Below the pieces are notes generated by a model, which was given only the letters and a program-made list of their open reading frames with translations, was not told the origin of the DNA and did not search any database. DNA of 64,000 nt. It comes from Deltaproteobacteria bacterium. GTDB taxonomy: Bacteria; Desulfobacterota; Syntrophia; Syntrophales; JACQWR01. Shown one piece after another: positions 1-9,164 of the stretch. Every line of letters starts with the position of its first letter. Within the stretch, counting starts at the first letter, position 1. Made by a program: the position numbers and the translations under genes. Where the stretch lies: positions 62,001-126,000 of the forward strand of contig JACQWR010000004.1 of the NCBI GenBank assembly GCA_016209105.1, in the 5' to 3' direction.

Positions 1-1521
1 GACGGGTATGCGCGGGCCTCGGGAAAAATCGGCGTGTGTCTGGTCACCTCAGGCCCCGGCGCCACGAATACGGTAACGGGCATCGCCAATGCCTATATGG
101 ATTCCATTCCCATCGTTGTCATGACGGGACAGGTTCCCGTTTCCCTGATCGGCAATGACGCCTTTCAGGAGGTGGATATCACAGGCATCACCCGGCCCTG
201 CACCAAGCATAATTTCCTGGTGCGGGATCCCGAAAACCTGGCCCGGACGATAAAAGAGGCCTTTCATATCGCCCGGGCGGGACGTCCCGGGCCGGTGTTG
301 ATTGATCTGCCCAAAAACGTCATGCAGGCACTGGTGGACGACACGACCCTGTCCTATCCCATAAGCTTCTCCGATGAGGAAACCGATCCTATTGAGAAAG
401 ACTGCGCCGAGGCCCTGGAACTGATCAGAAAATCTCGGAAACCCCTGATTTTCTGCGGCGGCGGCGTGATTCTGGGACGGGCATGGAAGGAGTTCCGTAC
501 GTTTGCAAAAAAACTCAACTGTCCCGTCACCTCATCCCTCATGGGATTAGGGGCGTTTCCCGGCACCGACCCTCTCTGGCTGGGCATGCTCGGCATGCAC
601 GGAACCTACTACGCGAACATGGCGATCAGCAACGCCGATCTGCTTATCGCCGTGGGGGTGCGGTTCGATGACCGCGTCACCTCCAAGGTGGAGGCCTTTG
701 CGCCTCACGCCCGGATTATCCACATTGATATTGATCCGGTGTCCATTGATAAAACCATCAAGGCTGACGTTTCCATTATCAGCGATTGCAAACCCGTGCT
801 CCAACTCCTCAACGAGTGGCTATCCCACGATCCGGTGGTCACCCCGCAAGAGCATACGAAGGAGTGGCGCGCGCAGATCGCCGAATGGAAAGAGAAGGTT
901 CCCCTGTCCTACTGCCGGGGCGAGAAAATAAAACCCCAGTACGTTATTGAAACGCTGTACGAACTTACCAAGGGGAAAGCCATCATCACCACGGAAGTGG
1001 GCCAGAACCAGATGTGGACGGCGCAGTTCTACCCCTTCGAAGCGCCGAATACCTTCATCTCGTCAGGTGGCTTGGGCACGATGGGCTTCGGATTTCCCGC
1101 GGCAATCGGGGCGCAGGTTGCCTGTCCCGAAAAACTGGTCGTGGATATAGCCGGCGACGGCAGCATTCAGATGAACATTCAGGAAATGGCAACCGCGGTT
1201 CAGTACAAGCTGCCCGTCAAGATCGTCATTCTGAATAACGGCTTTCTGGGCATGGTCCGCCAATGGCAAGAGTTATTTTACGGCAAGCGATACTCTCAGA
1301 CCGATATGTCCTATGCCCCCGACTTTGTGAAACTGGCCGAGGCGTACGGCGCGACCGGCCTGAGATGCACCAAGCCAAACGAAGTGAAAGCCACGCTTCA
1401 AAAGGGCCTCGATACCCCCGGCACGGTCGTCATGGATTTCCGGGTGGAACCGGAGGAGGGCGTTTTTCCCATGGTCAAGCCGGGCCTTTCCCTGTCGGAA
1501 ATGTCCCTGGGAAAAACATGA
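1..1521 (+). CDS. ilvB: Acetolactate synthase large subunit, 5'-truncated by window edge
   Basis: Thiamine-diphosphate enzyme that condenses two pyruvates to acetolactate (or pyruvate with 2-ketobutyrate), the first common step of valine, leucine and isoleucine synthesis. The frame is open from base 1, so the gene starts outside the window; 506 residues are visible against about 560 usual, so roughly 55-60 N-terminal residues, including the catalytic glutamate region, are missing. Visible marks are the SGPGATN segment of the PYR domain, a central FAD/transhydrogenase-like domain (VGVRFDDRVT), and the C-terminal ThDP motif GDGS...NNGFLGMVRQWQ. The GTG at base 34 is internal. ilvN, the regulatory subunit, follows 111 bp downstream on the same strand. 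Confidence 0.96.
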   Translation, partial: DGYARASGKIGVCLVTSGPGATNTVTGIANAYMDSIPIVVMTGQVPVSLIGNDAFQEVDITGITRPCTKHNFLVRDPENLARTIKEAFHIARAGRPGPVLIDLPKNVMQALVDDTTLSYPISFSDEETDPIEKDCAEALELIRKSRKPLIFCGGGVILGRAWKEFRTFAKKLNCPVTSSLMGLGAFPGTDPLWLGMLGMHGTYYANMAISNADLLIAVGVRFDDRVTSKVEAFAPHARIIHIDIDPVSIDKTIKADVSIISDCKPVLQLLNEWLSHDPVVTPQEHTKEWRAQIAEWKEKVPLSYCRGEKIKPQYVIETLYELTKGKAIITTEVGQNQMWTAQFYPFEAPNTFISSGGLGTMGFGFPAAIGAQVACPEKLVVDIAGDGSIQMNIQEMATAVQYKLPVKIVILNNGFLGMVRQWQELFYGKRYSQTDMSYAPDFVKLAEAYGATGLRCTKPNEVKATLQKGLDTPGTVVMDFRVEPEEGVFPMVKPGLSLSEMSLGKT

Positions 1522-1567
1522 AGCTCCCCGCCTCCACAGCGGGGCTTGCAGGACGTGCCCCCGGTCA
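1519..1567. repeat. REP-like hairpin repeat, copy A
   Basis: A GC-rich hairpin with arms AGCTCCCCGC and GCGGGGCTT, followed by the tail GCAGGACGTGCCCCCGGTCA. It begins at the ilvB stop codon. The same core recurs at 16683, 16755, 18177, 31519 and, inverted, at 37510. It could act as a transcription attenuator or mRNA stabiliser between ilvB and ilvN, but no T-run follows it. Confidence 0.6.
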
Positions 1568-1632
1568 TAACCGTATCGTCCGGCAGAGGGCGTCGCGCCT
1601 GTTTACTTTAACAGAAAGGGAACACAAGCATT

Positions 1633-2133
1633 ATGGAAATTAAGGAAAATACGATTTCGATCCTGGTGAACAACAAACCCGATGTCATGGCGCGGATAGC
1701 CGGAACCTTTAGCGGCCGCGGTTTCAACATTGAAACCATCGCGGTGAATGTTACGAAGGATCCCAATATCTCCAAGATCATTCTCACGATCTTCGGCAAT
1801 CAGGACACGATTACCAAAATCGAAAAACAGTTAAAGCGGATGCTGGACGTGATCCAGGTGGATGATTTAACCGGCAGAGACGCCATCAGGCGGGAAATGA
1901 TCCTGGTCCGCATGAAGACGACGGAGGAACAGAGAACCCAGCTTACGAAAACTATTGACACCTACAAATGGAAAATAGTAAGCAGCAGCCCGGATTACTG
2001 CATCGTGGAAATTACGGGTCATCGGGATGACATCGAAAACGCCCTGGCCATTCTTGAGCCGCTGGGCATTGATGATTTTACCAGAACGGGGACCGTTGCA
2101 TTAGCCAGACAGAATAATAACTCAAGGGGGTAG
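1633..2133 (+). CDS. ilvN: Acetolactate synthase small (regulatory) subunit
   Basis: Regulatory partner of IlvB that increases its activity and normally binds valine for feedback inhibition. It has 166 residues, the usual size of IlvH/IlvN small subunits. The N-terminal ACT domain (about residues 5-78) shows ISILVNNKPDVMARIAGTF and the GRGFNIETIAV segment; a C-terminal ACT-like ALS_ss_C domain ends in LARQ. The start ATG follows an AGAAAGGGA ribosome-binding site at 1613-1621. It sits between ilvB and ilvC, with ilvC beginning 3 bp after its stop, so the three are very probably cotranscribed. Confidence 0.96.
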   Translation: MEIKENTISILVNNKPDVMARIAGTFSGRGFNIETIAVNVTKDPNISKIILTIFGNQDTITKIEKQLKRMLDVIQVDDLTGRDAIRREMILVRMKTTEEQRTQLTKTIDTYKWKIVSSSPDYCIVEITGHRDDIENALAILEPLGIDDFTRTGTVALARQNNNSRG

Positions 2134-2136
2134 GAT

Positions 2137-3183
2137 ATGGCAAAGATCAATTTCGGCGGTACATGGGAAGAGGTTATAACCTCCGATGAATTTACGCTCA
2201 CGAAGGCGAAGGAGGTATTGAAAAACGAGACCGTGGCCGTCATCGGGTACGGCGTTCAGGGACGAGGCCAGGCGCTAAACATGAAGGACAACGGGATCCG
2301 GGTGATCGTCGGTGAGGGCGATTACAACTGGAAGAAGGCCATCGAGGAAGGCTTCGTTCCCGGAGAGACCCTCTTTCCGCCTATGGAGGCGGCGAAACGC
2401 GGCACCATCATCCAATATCTCCAGTCCGACGCCGGACAGAAGGAAATGTGGGCGGAATTGAAGCCGACGCTGACGAAGGGCAAGGCGCTCTATTTTTCCC
2501 ACGGGTTTTCCATCGTGTACAAGGAACAGACCGGCGTTATCCCTCCCCCGGACATTGACGTTATCATGGTGGCGCCCAAGGGGTCGGGCCGGACTGTCCG
2601 GGACAACTTCCTGGCCGGCAGCGGGATCAATTCCAGCTATGCCGTCTTCCAGGATGCCACGGGCAGAGCCCTGGAGAGGACGTTGGCCACGGGCGTGGGC
2701 ATCGGATCGGGCTATCTCTTCCCCACGACCTTTGAGATGGAAGTCTACAGCGACCTGACAGGGGAACGAGGGGTCCTCATGGGATGCCTGGCAGGGATTC
2801 TGGAGGCACAGTACAACGAACTGCGCAAGCACGGACATAGTCCCAGCGAGGCCTTCAACGAGACGGTGGAAGAACTGACGCAGAGTCTGATGCCGCTGGT
2901 TGCCCAGAACGGCATGGATTGGATGTACGCCAACTGCAGCACTACCGCCCAGCGCGGCGCGCTCGATTGGAAGGATAAATTCCGCGATGCCGTCGCCCCG
3001 GTCTTTAAAGACCTGTATGACCGCGTCGCCTCCGGCAAGGAGACGGCGGTTGTTCTGGATGTAAACAGCAAACCCGATTACCGGGACAAACTCCAGAAAG
3101 AACTGGACGTCATTAAAAACAGCGAAATGTGGCAGGCAGGCGCGGCTGTGCGGTCTCTGCGGCCGGAACGGAGAAAGAAGTAA
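2137..3183 (+). CDS. ilvC: Ketol-acid reductoisomerase, fungal Ilv5-like type
   Basis: Isomerises and reduces acetolactate or acetohydroxybutyrate to the dihydroxy acid. 348 residues. The N-terminal Rossmann motif is [12 protein letters not shown] (residues 37-48); the all-helical C-terminal domain carries the acidic metal ligands in SDLTGERG and [11 protein letters not shown]. Several stretches ([47 protein letters not shown]) resemble yeast Ilv5 more than common class I bacterial enzymes; this is from memory of family sequences. The cofactor loop after beta-2 ([12 protein letters not shown], residues 56-67) is short and holds Glu and Asp where NADPH enzymes carry Arg/Lys/Ser, which suggests NADH use. 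A strong AAGGGGG ribosome-binding site precedes the ATG. Confidence 0.95.
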   Translation: MAKINFGGTWEEVITSDEFTLTKAKEVLKNETVAVIGYGVQGRGQALNMKDNGIRVIVGEGDYNWKKAIEEGFVPGETLFPPMEAAKRGTIIQYLQSDAGQKEMWAELKPTLTKGKALYFSHGFSIVYKEQTGVIPPPDIDVIMVAPKGSGRTVRDNFLAGSGINSSYAVFQDATGRALERTLATGVGIGSGYLFPTTFEMEVYSDLTGERGVLMGCLAGILEAQYNELRKHGHSPSEAFNETVEELTQSLMPLVAQNGMDWMYANCSTTAQRGALDWKDKFRDAVAPVFKDLYDRVASGKETAVVLDVNSKPDYRDKLQKELDVIKNSEMWQAGAAVRSLRPERRKK

Positions 3184-3191
3184 TTCTCGCA

Positions 3192-3220
3192 GGGAGATGC
3201 AAAGCATCTCCCTTTTTATT
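3192..3220 (+). terminator. Rho-independent terminator after ilvC
   Basis: A perfect 9-bp stem GGGAGATGC / GCATCTCCC closes a three-base AAA loop and is followed directly by TTTTTATT. It lies 9 bp after the ilvC stop and 32 bp before ilvD, so it should end or attenuate transcription inside the ilv cluster and reduce ilvD transcription relative to ilvBNC. Confidence 0.88.
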
Positions 3221-3251
3221 GTCTCATGATATCAACGATTGGGGGTGCACT

Positions 3252-4928
3252 ATGAAACGGGAAAAAGGCATGCGCAGTGACCTCATGAAAAAAGGCGCCG
3301 AGCGGGCGCCTCACCGGTCCCTCTTCAAGGCCATGGGATACACGGACGAAGAGATCGCCCGTCCACTGATCGGCGTGGTGAATGCCGCGAACGAGATCAT
3401 CCCCGGGCACATCCATCTCGATATCATTGCCGAGGACGTGAAGGCCGGCATCCGAATGGCCGGCGGGACACCGGTGGAATTCCCCGCTATCGGGGTCTGT
3501 GACGGCATCGCCATGGGCCACACGGGCATGAAATACTCCCTCGCCAGCCGCGAGCTGATCGCCGATTCCGTCGAGGTTATGGCCATGGCCCATCCCTTCG
3601 ACGCCCTCGTGCTCATCCCCAACTGCGACAAGATCGTTCCGGGGATGCTCATGGCGGCACTGCGGTTGAACATACCTGCCGTCTTTGTAAGCGGCGGTCC
3701 CATGCTGTCCGGATTTCAGACGGGCAAGAAGGTAGATTTGATCACCGTTTTCGAAGGCGTGGGCGCGGTGAAGGCCGGCCGCATGACAAAAAAGATGCTC
3801 AAATCCCTCGAAGATTCCGCCTGCCCCGGCTGCGGCTCCTGTTCCGGCATGTACACGGCAAATTCCATGAACTGCGTCACCGAGGCGTTAGGGCTCGGAC
3901 TGCCGGGAAACGGGACCGTTCCCGCCGTCCATGCGGCCCGCAGGCGTATGGCCAAGCATGCAGGCATGAAGGTCATGGAACTGCTTAAAAAAAACATCCG
4001 GCCGCGGGACATTGCCACGCTGGCCGCCTTTAAGAACACCCTCGCCGTGGACATGGCGCTCGGATGCTCCACCAATACGGCGCTCCACATCCCCGCCATC
4101 GCCCACGAGGCGGGGATCAAGCTCGATCTCAATCTGTTCAACACGATCAGCAAAAAGACGCCCCACCTCTGCCATCTCAGTCCGGCGGGCCCCCATCATA
4201 TTGAAGATCTGGATGCGGCCGGCGGCATCCAGGGCGTGATGAAGGAGCTCAACACGCTCGGCATCCTCGATCTGAAGGTTATGACGGCAACCGGAAAAAA
4301 CCTGGGGGCGAATTTGAAAGACGCCCGCATCCTGAACCGCGAGGTTATCCGCTCGGTGAAGAATCCCTACCACCGCGAGGGAGGGCTTGCTATCCTTAAA
4401 GGGAACCTCGCCCCCGACGGGGCGGTCGTAAAACAATCGGCGGTAGAGGCGGAGATGATGGTGAACGAGGGTAAGGCCCGCGTCTTTGACAGCGAAGAAG
4501 CCGCTATTGACGCCATCCTCGGCGGCCGCATCCATGCGGGCGACATCGTGGTCATCCGTTATGAAGGCCCCAAGGGCGGACCGGGGATGCGGGAGATGCT
4601 TGGTCCCACGTCGGCCATCGCGGGGATGGGCCTTGACAGGACCGTAGCCCTTATTACGGACGGCCGCTTCAGCGGCGGGTCGCGGGGTGCGGCCATCGGC
4701 CACGTATCCCCGGAGGCGGCGGAAGGCGGCACCATCGGCCTGGTGCGGGAAGGAGACCTGATCGCCATCGACATTCCCAAGAAGACCCTCACCCTAAAAG
4801 TAAGCGAAAAGGAGCTTGCCGCAAGGCGCAAGACCTTCAAGCCGAAGCCGCCCTCCGTCAAGAGCGGCTACCTGGTCCGGTACGCCCGGCAGGTGACCTC
4901 AGCCAGTACAGGCGCAATATTTAAATAA
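3252..4928 (+). CDS. ilvD: Dihydroxy-acid dehydratase
   Basis: Iron-sulfur dehydratase that converts dihydroxyisovalerate or dihydroxymethylvalerate into the 2-keto acid, the step after IlvC. 558 residues from ATG 3252, the usual length. The open frame extends upstream to 3129 across the end of ilvC and the terminator, but only 3252 has a ribosome-binding site (GGGGGTG). Motifs: IPNCDK (Cys125) and [10 protein letters not shown] provide cluster ligands; GGSRG near the C terminus is in the conserved ITDGRFSGG block. The N-terminal site reads IIPGHIHL, with Gly at the position where plant and mycobacterial [2Fe-2S] enzymes have a third cysteine, as in the oxygen-sensitive E. coli enzyme. This fits an anaerobe. 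Confidence 0.96.
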   Translation: MKREKGMRSDLMKKGAERAPHRSLFKAMGYTDEEIARPLIGVVNAANEIIPGHIHLDIIAEDVKAGIRMAGGTPVEFPAIGVCDGIAMGHTGMKYSLASRELIADSVEVMAMAHPFDALVLIPNCDKIVPGMLMAALRLNIPAVFVSGGPMLSGFQTGKKVDLITVFEGVGAVKAGRMTKKMLKSLEDSACPGCGSCSGMYTANSMNCVTEALGLGLPGNGTVPAVHAARRRMAKHAGMKVMELLKKNIRPRDIATLAAFKNTLAVDMALGCSTNTALHIPAIAHEAGIKLDLNLFNTISKKTPHLCHLSPAGPHHIEDLDAAGGIQGVMKELNTLGILDLKVMTATGKNLGANLKDARILNREVIRSVKNPYHREGGLAILKGNLAPDGAVVKQSAVEAEMMVNEGKARVFDSEEAAIDAILGGRIHAGDIVVIRYEGPKGGPGMREMLGPTSAIAGMGLDRTVALITDGRFSGGSRGAAIGHVSPEAAEGGTIGLVREGDLIAIDIPKKTLTLKVSEKELAARRKTFKPKPPSVKSGYLVRYARQVTSASTGAIFK

Positions 4929-4940
4929 ACGGGACACCGA

Positions 4941-5933
4941 TTGTTGCCCCTTTGTTGTTGTTATCCCCTCACCTGTCAAAATTGCCTCTACGAGCCCCAT
5001 GACTCCGCATTGAGTTATGATCATGCAAGTCTTGGACGGCCAACTGTCAACTTCCTCCTAACTAATGTCAAATTAGGACACTACCAGCAGATGATCTACA
5101 ATAACTACCGCTCTATGCAACTGATAAAGGAGCATTTGACAGAGCCCCTTTCTGCGGAATTGATGCAAAAAATCCACAGCCGTATGACGGAAAACACCTT
5201 GGACACGCCATCATGGGCAGGCAGATTCAGAACATCTACGGATGAAGATATCCATATCCTGGACCAGGAAGGACAGCATATCCTCTACGTTCCGCCGAAA
5301 GCCGCCGATGTCCCTGCCTTGATGCAGGATCTTTGCGATTATATAAACGACAACAGGGAAGATGAATTCGTCAATCCCCTTATCAAGGGAATACTGCTCC
5401 ATTTCTGGCTTGCCTACGCGCATCCTTTTATGGACGGCAATGGACGCACGGCACGGGCGCTTTTTTACTGGTATATGCTCAAGCGCCATTATTGGCTTTT
5501 CGAATACCTCACCGTGTCCACAATTATCTTGGGTGCGCGGGCTCAGTACTATCGTGCATTTCTGTATGCTGAAATTGATGACAACGACGCTACCTATTTC
5601 CTTGCATATAATCTCCGGGCCGTCCATAAAGCAATAGAGACGCTCAATGCATACCTTGAAAGAAAACAACAAGAGAAGAAACAGGCAAATCGCTTTACCG
5701 AGATATATCCTTCTCTGAATTTGAGGCAACGCACGTTGCTTGCCGGTGCGCTTGAAAAATCCAGCGAAGTATTCACCATAGAAACCCATGCCAATGTGCA
5801 CGGCGTCACGTACCAGACCGCACGTACGGACCTGCTCAGCCTTAGAAACATGGGTCTTCTGGCAATGCGAAAAGAGGGCAAGAAATTCGTTTTTACGCCG
5901 GTTGCCGACATTGCAGATCGCCTGAAGAAATAA
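4941..5933 (+). CDS. Fic/DOC family protein, N-terminally shortened
   Basis: Fic enzymes usually transfer AMP to a hydroxyl side chain of a target protein. The full active-site motif HPFMDGNGRTAR is present, followed by a C-terminal winged-helix-like region (YQTARTDLLSLRNMGLL). The frame opens at a TTG only 12 bp after the ilvD stop, with no ribosome-binding site. The first 50 residues do not look like a Fic N terminus, and family similarity appears to begin near NNYRSMQLIKEH just after ATG 5091. The usual N-terminal region, including any inhibitory SxxxE(G/N) helix, is missing. It may be a truncated import joined to the end of the ilv cluster, and expression is doubtful. The catalytic domain is intact by eye. 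Confidence 0.75.
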   Translation: MLPLCCCYPLTCQNCLYEPHDSALSYDHASLGRPTVNFLLTNVKLGHYQQMIYNNYRSMQLIKEHLTEPLSAELMQKIHSRMTENTLDTPSWAGRFRTSTDEDIHILDQEGQHILYVPPKAADVPALMQDLCDYINDNREDEFVNPLIKGILLHFWLAYAHPFMDGNGRTARALFYWYMLKRHYWLFEYLTVSTIILGARAQYYRAFLYAEIDDNDATYFLAYNLRAVHKAIETLNAYLERKQQEKKQANRFTEIYPSLNLRQRTLLAGALEKSSEVFTIETHANVHGVTYQTARTDLLSLRNMGLLAMRKEGKKFVFTPVADIADRLKK

Positions 5934-6021
5934 AGCTTGATTCTCAACGCAGGTACCTGTATTTGAAAACAGCTTTGCGTACTATCGAAAACATCCCTTC
6001 ACGGCATCGAGAGCAGAAAAC

Positions 6022-7251
6022 ATGACTTCCTCCTCGGATCCGCAATTTTCCCCTTTCGTCTCGCTGAAAAATCGGGATTTCCGGTGGATGTGGTCCGGGC
6101 AAATGATTTCGGAAGCCGGCTCGCAGATGCAACTGGTGGCAATCAGCTGGCATGTTTACCTTTTGACAAACTCTCCGGTAGCGCTGGGCTTGATCGGACT
6201 GATCCGCGTGTTTCCCACCATTCTTTTTTCCCTGGTGGGAGGGGTCTACGCCGACGCCCATGACCGGCGGCGGATTCTGTTCCTTACCCAGAGCACAATG
6301 ATGATCCTGGCGGCAATACTCGGTCTATTCACTACGGCTGGATGGATATCCGTCGGCGTGATCTACCTGCTCCTGGCCGCGGTCTCGGCTGCCTTGGCCT
6401 TTGACGGGCCAGCCTGGCAGGCAATTGTTCCCAACCTTGTGCCCCTGGGGCACCTGACCAACGCGCTCAGCCTCAACAACATCATGCGCCAGACGGCCCA
6501 GATTGTGGGGCCGGCCATCGGCGGTTTCGTTATTGCCTGGTTGGGGGTGGAAGGCGTTTACTGGATCAACATGGCGTCTTTCGTTGCCGTTCTCATCGCC
6601 CTCGTCAAGATGAAAACACCCGCGCAGAAATCGCTGGGGGCATCCAAGGTCAGCCTTTCCGCCCTCCGCGAGGGCATCCATTTCGTGTTCCATTCGCGCC
6701 TCCTGCTCTCCACCACGCTCCTCGATTTCTTCAGCACCCTGTTCGGCTCCGCATCGGCCCTGCTCCCGATCTTTGCCAAAGAAATCCTGATGGTCGGCCC
6801 CCAGGGGCTGGGAATCCTCTATTCGGCCCAGTCTGCCGGGGCCGTTGCCGCCGGGGTGGGAATGTCGTTCGTCGGGAATGTAAAGAAACAGGGCACGCTG
6901 GTGCTCGGCGCCTTGACTGTCTATGGAGTTGCTACCGCGATATATGGAGGGTCGCGATGGTTCCCCCTGTCCATTCTCGCCCTCGCGCTGGTGGGCGCCG
7001 CGGATACAATCAGCACCATCATGCGTCATAACATCAGGCAGCTTGCCACGCCCGACCATTTGCGTGGGCGGATGACCTCGGTCATCCGTATCTTTTCGAA
7101 CGGAGGCCCCCAACTCGGGAATCTCGAAGCGGGTCTTCTGGCTGCGCTGATCGGCGCACCGTTGTCGGTGATCACGGGCGGCATCGGCACCCTGCTCGTT
7201 GTCGGTTTCGTTGCCTGGCGCGTTCCCTCGCTAAGGGATTTTCAGCATTAG
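6022..7251 (+). CDS. MFS transporter, EntS-like
   Basis: Predicted inner-membrane exporter of the major facilitator superfamily, 409 residues with about 12 hydrophobic segments. The N terminus (FRWMWSGQMISEAGSQMQLVAISWHVYLLT) is typical of the branch that includes enterobactin exporter EntS and many drug-exporter-like proteins. The cytoplasmic loop after TM2 has the MFS motif A remnant GGVYADAHDRRRILF. The C-terminal half carries HLRGRMTSVIRIF, another branch hallmark. The substrate cannot be read from the sequence, and no siderophore or resistance genes adjoin. The gene stands alone between the Fic gene and a lipoprotein gene. Confidence 0.85.
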   Translation: MTSSSDPQFSPFVSLKNRDFRWMWSGQMISEAGSQMQLVAISWHVYLLTNSPVALGLIGLIRVFPTILFSLVGGVYADAHDRRRILFLTQSTMMILAAILGLFTTAGWISVGVIYLLLAAVSAALAFDGPAWQAIVPNLVPLGHLTNALSLNNIMRQTAQIVGPAIGGFVIAWLGVEGVYWINMASFVAVLIALVKMKTPAQKSLGASKVSLSALREGIHFVFHSRLLLSTTLLDFFSTLFGSASALLPIFAKEILMVGPQGLGILYSAQSAGAVAAGVGMSFVGNVKKQGTLVLGALTVYGVATAIYGGSRWFPLSILALALVGAADTISTIMRHNIRQLATPDHLRGRMTSVIRIFSNGGPQLGNLEAGLLAALIGAPLSVITGGIGTLLVVGFVAWRVPSLRDFQH

Positions 7252-7361
7252 TGTTTCCCGCTCTGTCCCCCTTCTTATCGCTTGACACGGTAAAATACCC
7301 CGCGGCAGAAACCACAAGGTGAAATCAATTATATAAGTGCTCGCTGCACATTATATTGTTC

Positions 7362-7389
7362 TTGACATCGTGTTGTTTTTACCTATAGT
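7362..7389 (+). promoter_or_regulatory. Sigma70-type promoter for the 7440 lipoprotein
   Basis: TTGACA (7362-7367) and TATAGT (7384-7389) with a 16-bp spacer, about 45 bp upstream of the ATG. A second TTGACA occurs at about 7282 without a clear -10. The surrounding intergenic stretch is otherwise AT-rich with no gene. Confidence 0.65.
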
Positions 7390-7439
7390 CTTTCGACGAT
7401 TGCCGCTCTTAACATCAAACCGGAAAGGGTCAAACAAGC

Positions 7440-8645
7440 ATGTCAAGATATTTTGTCATTGGCGTAAGTTTGATGGCTCTTCTCCTCGCAGCCTGTTCCA
7501 GCATAAAGGTCGCCACAATCCCGCCGCCGCCTTCAACTGCCAAGGTGCGCATTTACGTCGAGGCTGTTTCGACAATAATCGGTTCTAAAGGCAGATGGGG
7601 CATCTCCGCTGAAGACTTCTCAGATAAGCAGATCCGCAATATTGAGCGCATCCTGCAACAAAGCGGTATCTTTGAAGTGGTGAATGACGATGATGTGGGA
7701 GCTGTACTAGGCGAGCAGCAGCCGACTCGCTGGGATCTCGAACAGAATAATTGGGCGCTTGCCCATCGAATTACCGATGCGCTCCATGCCGATTATGCGC
7801 TGATCCTGGAACGGGGCAAAGGTAAAAACAGTGGGTCTTTCTTTGAGACGGTTCTGATCAACGCCGCAACTGGTAAACGCTTCGGCGTATCCTTGCAGTT
7901 CTTCAATCGGGCAAAGGGCGAGGGAGCGTGGCCGTCCGGCACTCCAACAGTGGCATACCGGGAATTGTTTAAAGATGCAAAAGGAGATCTCCTAAACACT
8001 GCCGTTCGCAAAAGCATGTTGCCGACGTCTACCCCGCCTGGAACAACCCGGACGAAACGAGCCGAGAAGGAAAAATCCCTTGCCCTCAAAGAAAAAGAGA
8101 GTACCGAACGGAAACGTGCCGAAACAGTCGATGATACCAAGACGACCGTGTCGGTAAAAGATCAGAAAACGGAGACGGGGAGTCGTATAATAAATATGGA
8201 CGATCAGGACAGTGGATTATTTGAAACTGCGCCGGCAGGAACAGGTGAACGCCTCGTGGTCTATGACCTGGAAGCTGTGGAAAATCTGAAACCCACCGCC
8301 CTTATCCTCTCCGAATGTCTCCGGGAAGAATTATTCAAGTTCCGGCGTTTCTCCCTCGTGAACCGGGAAAATCTGCTCCAGCTCATGGACGAGTTGAAAT
8401 TTCATCAATCCGGTTTCGTGGACGAAAAACAGGCGGTGCAGCTTGGCAAGGGAATGGCCGCCAATCAGGTGGTAACCGGCAGACTCGGGCCGCTTGGAGG
8501 AAGCTATCTTTTGCAGGCAAAGCGGATCGATGTGCAGTCGCTCGGCACCAAGGCCCTGGGTTCACTGAAATGCAAACAGGGCGAAGAGGAACTGCTCCTT
8601 GAACAGCTGCCTGCTCTGGCGAAGAAACTGGCCGAAGCACCCTGA
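7440..8645 (+). CDS. Lipoprotein with C-terminal CsgG/LpoB-like domain
   Basis: 401 residues. A lipoprotein signal peptide ends in LLLAAC, with Cys19 as the likely lipidated residue. An N-terminal domain (about residues 35-185) is followed by a highly charged Lys/Glu/Thr-rich linker (about 200-255). The C-terminal domain (about 265-400) reads ERLVVYDLEAVENLKPTA...REELFKFRRFSLVNRENL...LGKGMAANQVVTGRLG, the pattern of CsgG-, GNA1162- or LpoB-like outer-membrane lipoproteins. Such domains assemble secretion channels or activate cell-wall enzymes, but no curli or PBP partner is adjacent. The exact role is unknown. A good promoter lies 50 bp upstream. Confidence 0.7.
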   Translation: MSRYFVIGVSLMALLLAACSSIKVATIPPPPSTAKVRIYVEAVSTIIGSKGRWGISAEDFSDKQIRNIERILQQSGIFEVVNDDDVGAVLGEQQPTRWDLEQNNWALAHRITDALHADYALILERGKGKNSGSFFETVLINAATGKRFGVSLQFFNRAKGEGAWPSGTPTVAYRELFKDAKGDLLNTAVRKSMLPTSTPPGTTRTKRAEKEKSLALKEKESTERKRAETVDDTKTTVSVKDQKTETGSRIINMDDQDSGLFETAPAGTGERLVVYDLEAVENLKPTALILSECLREELFKFRRFSLVNRENLLQLMDELKFHQSGFVDEKQAVQLGKGMAANQVVTGRLGPLGGSYLLQAKRIDVQSLGTKALGSLKCKQGEEELLLEQLPALAKKLAEAP

Positions 8646-8676
8646 AATCTATCCGATAACGTAACTCAACCATCTA

Positions 8677-8967
8677 TTACACACAGTCCTCCAGGGGAAG
8701 CTGAAACGCCCGTAATCCTGAGCGGGGATGCTCTTTCTTCAGTTGCCTGACAAGTTCCTTCGCCTTCTGTGTCTCATTATCCTCAACAACGACGAAGAGG
8801 GCATTGTTCTTTCCCGGCCAGATGTGGGATCCCAGCTTCGGTTCGGTTTCCCGGCCTTCCCCGCAAACTTCCTTTACCTTTGTGTACCCTCCCATACCGG
8901 ATCGTTTGAATGCCGTAACGATTGCCTCATCAATCTCCAGGGAATAGATAATAAATAACATCTTCAT
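8677..8967 (-). CDS. PII-like protein of the PG0541 family
   Basis: A small 96-residue ferredoxin-fold protein resembling the PG0541 / transporter-associated PII-like family: MKMLFIIYSLEIDEAIVTAF, GYTKVKEVCGEGR, GSHIWPGKNNALFVVVED and the C-terminal LPLEDCV. The frame is open up to 9075, but ATG 8967 has a GGAGG site at the right distance, so it was chosen. Relatives often sit beside RND or cation transporters and are thought to sense small molecules; here no transporter adjoins. It is convergent with the lipoprotein gene and divergent from the deacetylase-family gene. Confidence 0.8.
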   Translation of the reverse strand: MKMLFIIYSLEIDEAIVTAFKRSGMGGYTKVKEVCGEGRETEPKLGSHIWPGKNNALFVVVEDNETQKAKELVRQLKKEHPRSGLRAFQLPLEDCV

Positions 8968-9164
8968 GGCCATTTCCTCCAGATAAAGGGTGCGCCCCCG
9001 GTCAACGGCGGAGAGCTTTAACACCCGTTGCCGAAGGAGCAGAATTTTTTGGATGAAATCTCTGCCTCTTGACACAGCATCACCATCTCCATATACTCAA
9101 CTCAATAAACTGACAAGTTATCTTTCCATAACTTTTTGTTGTTTGCTCATATCAAGGAGGCGCC

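Noticed and set aside
3129-3251. N-terminal extension of ilvD
   Set aside because: It would translate the end of ilvC and the terminator; family similarity and a ribosome-binding site place the start at 3252.
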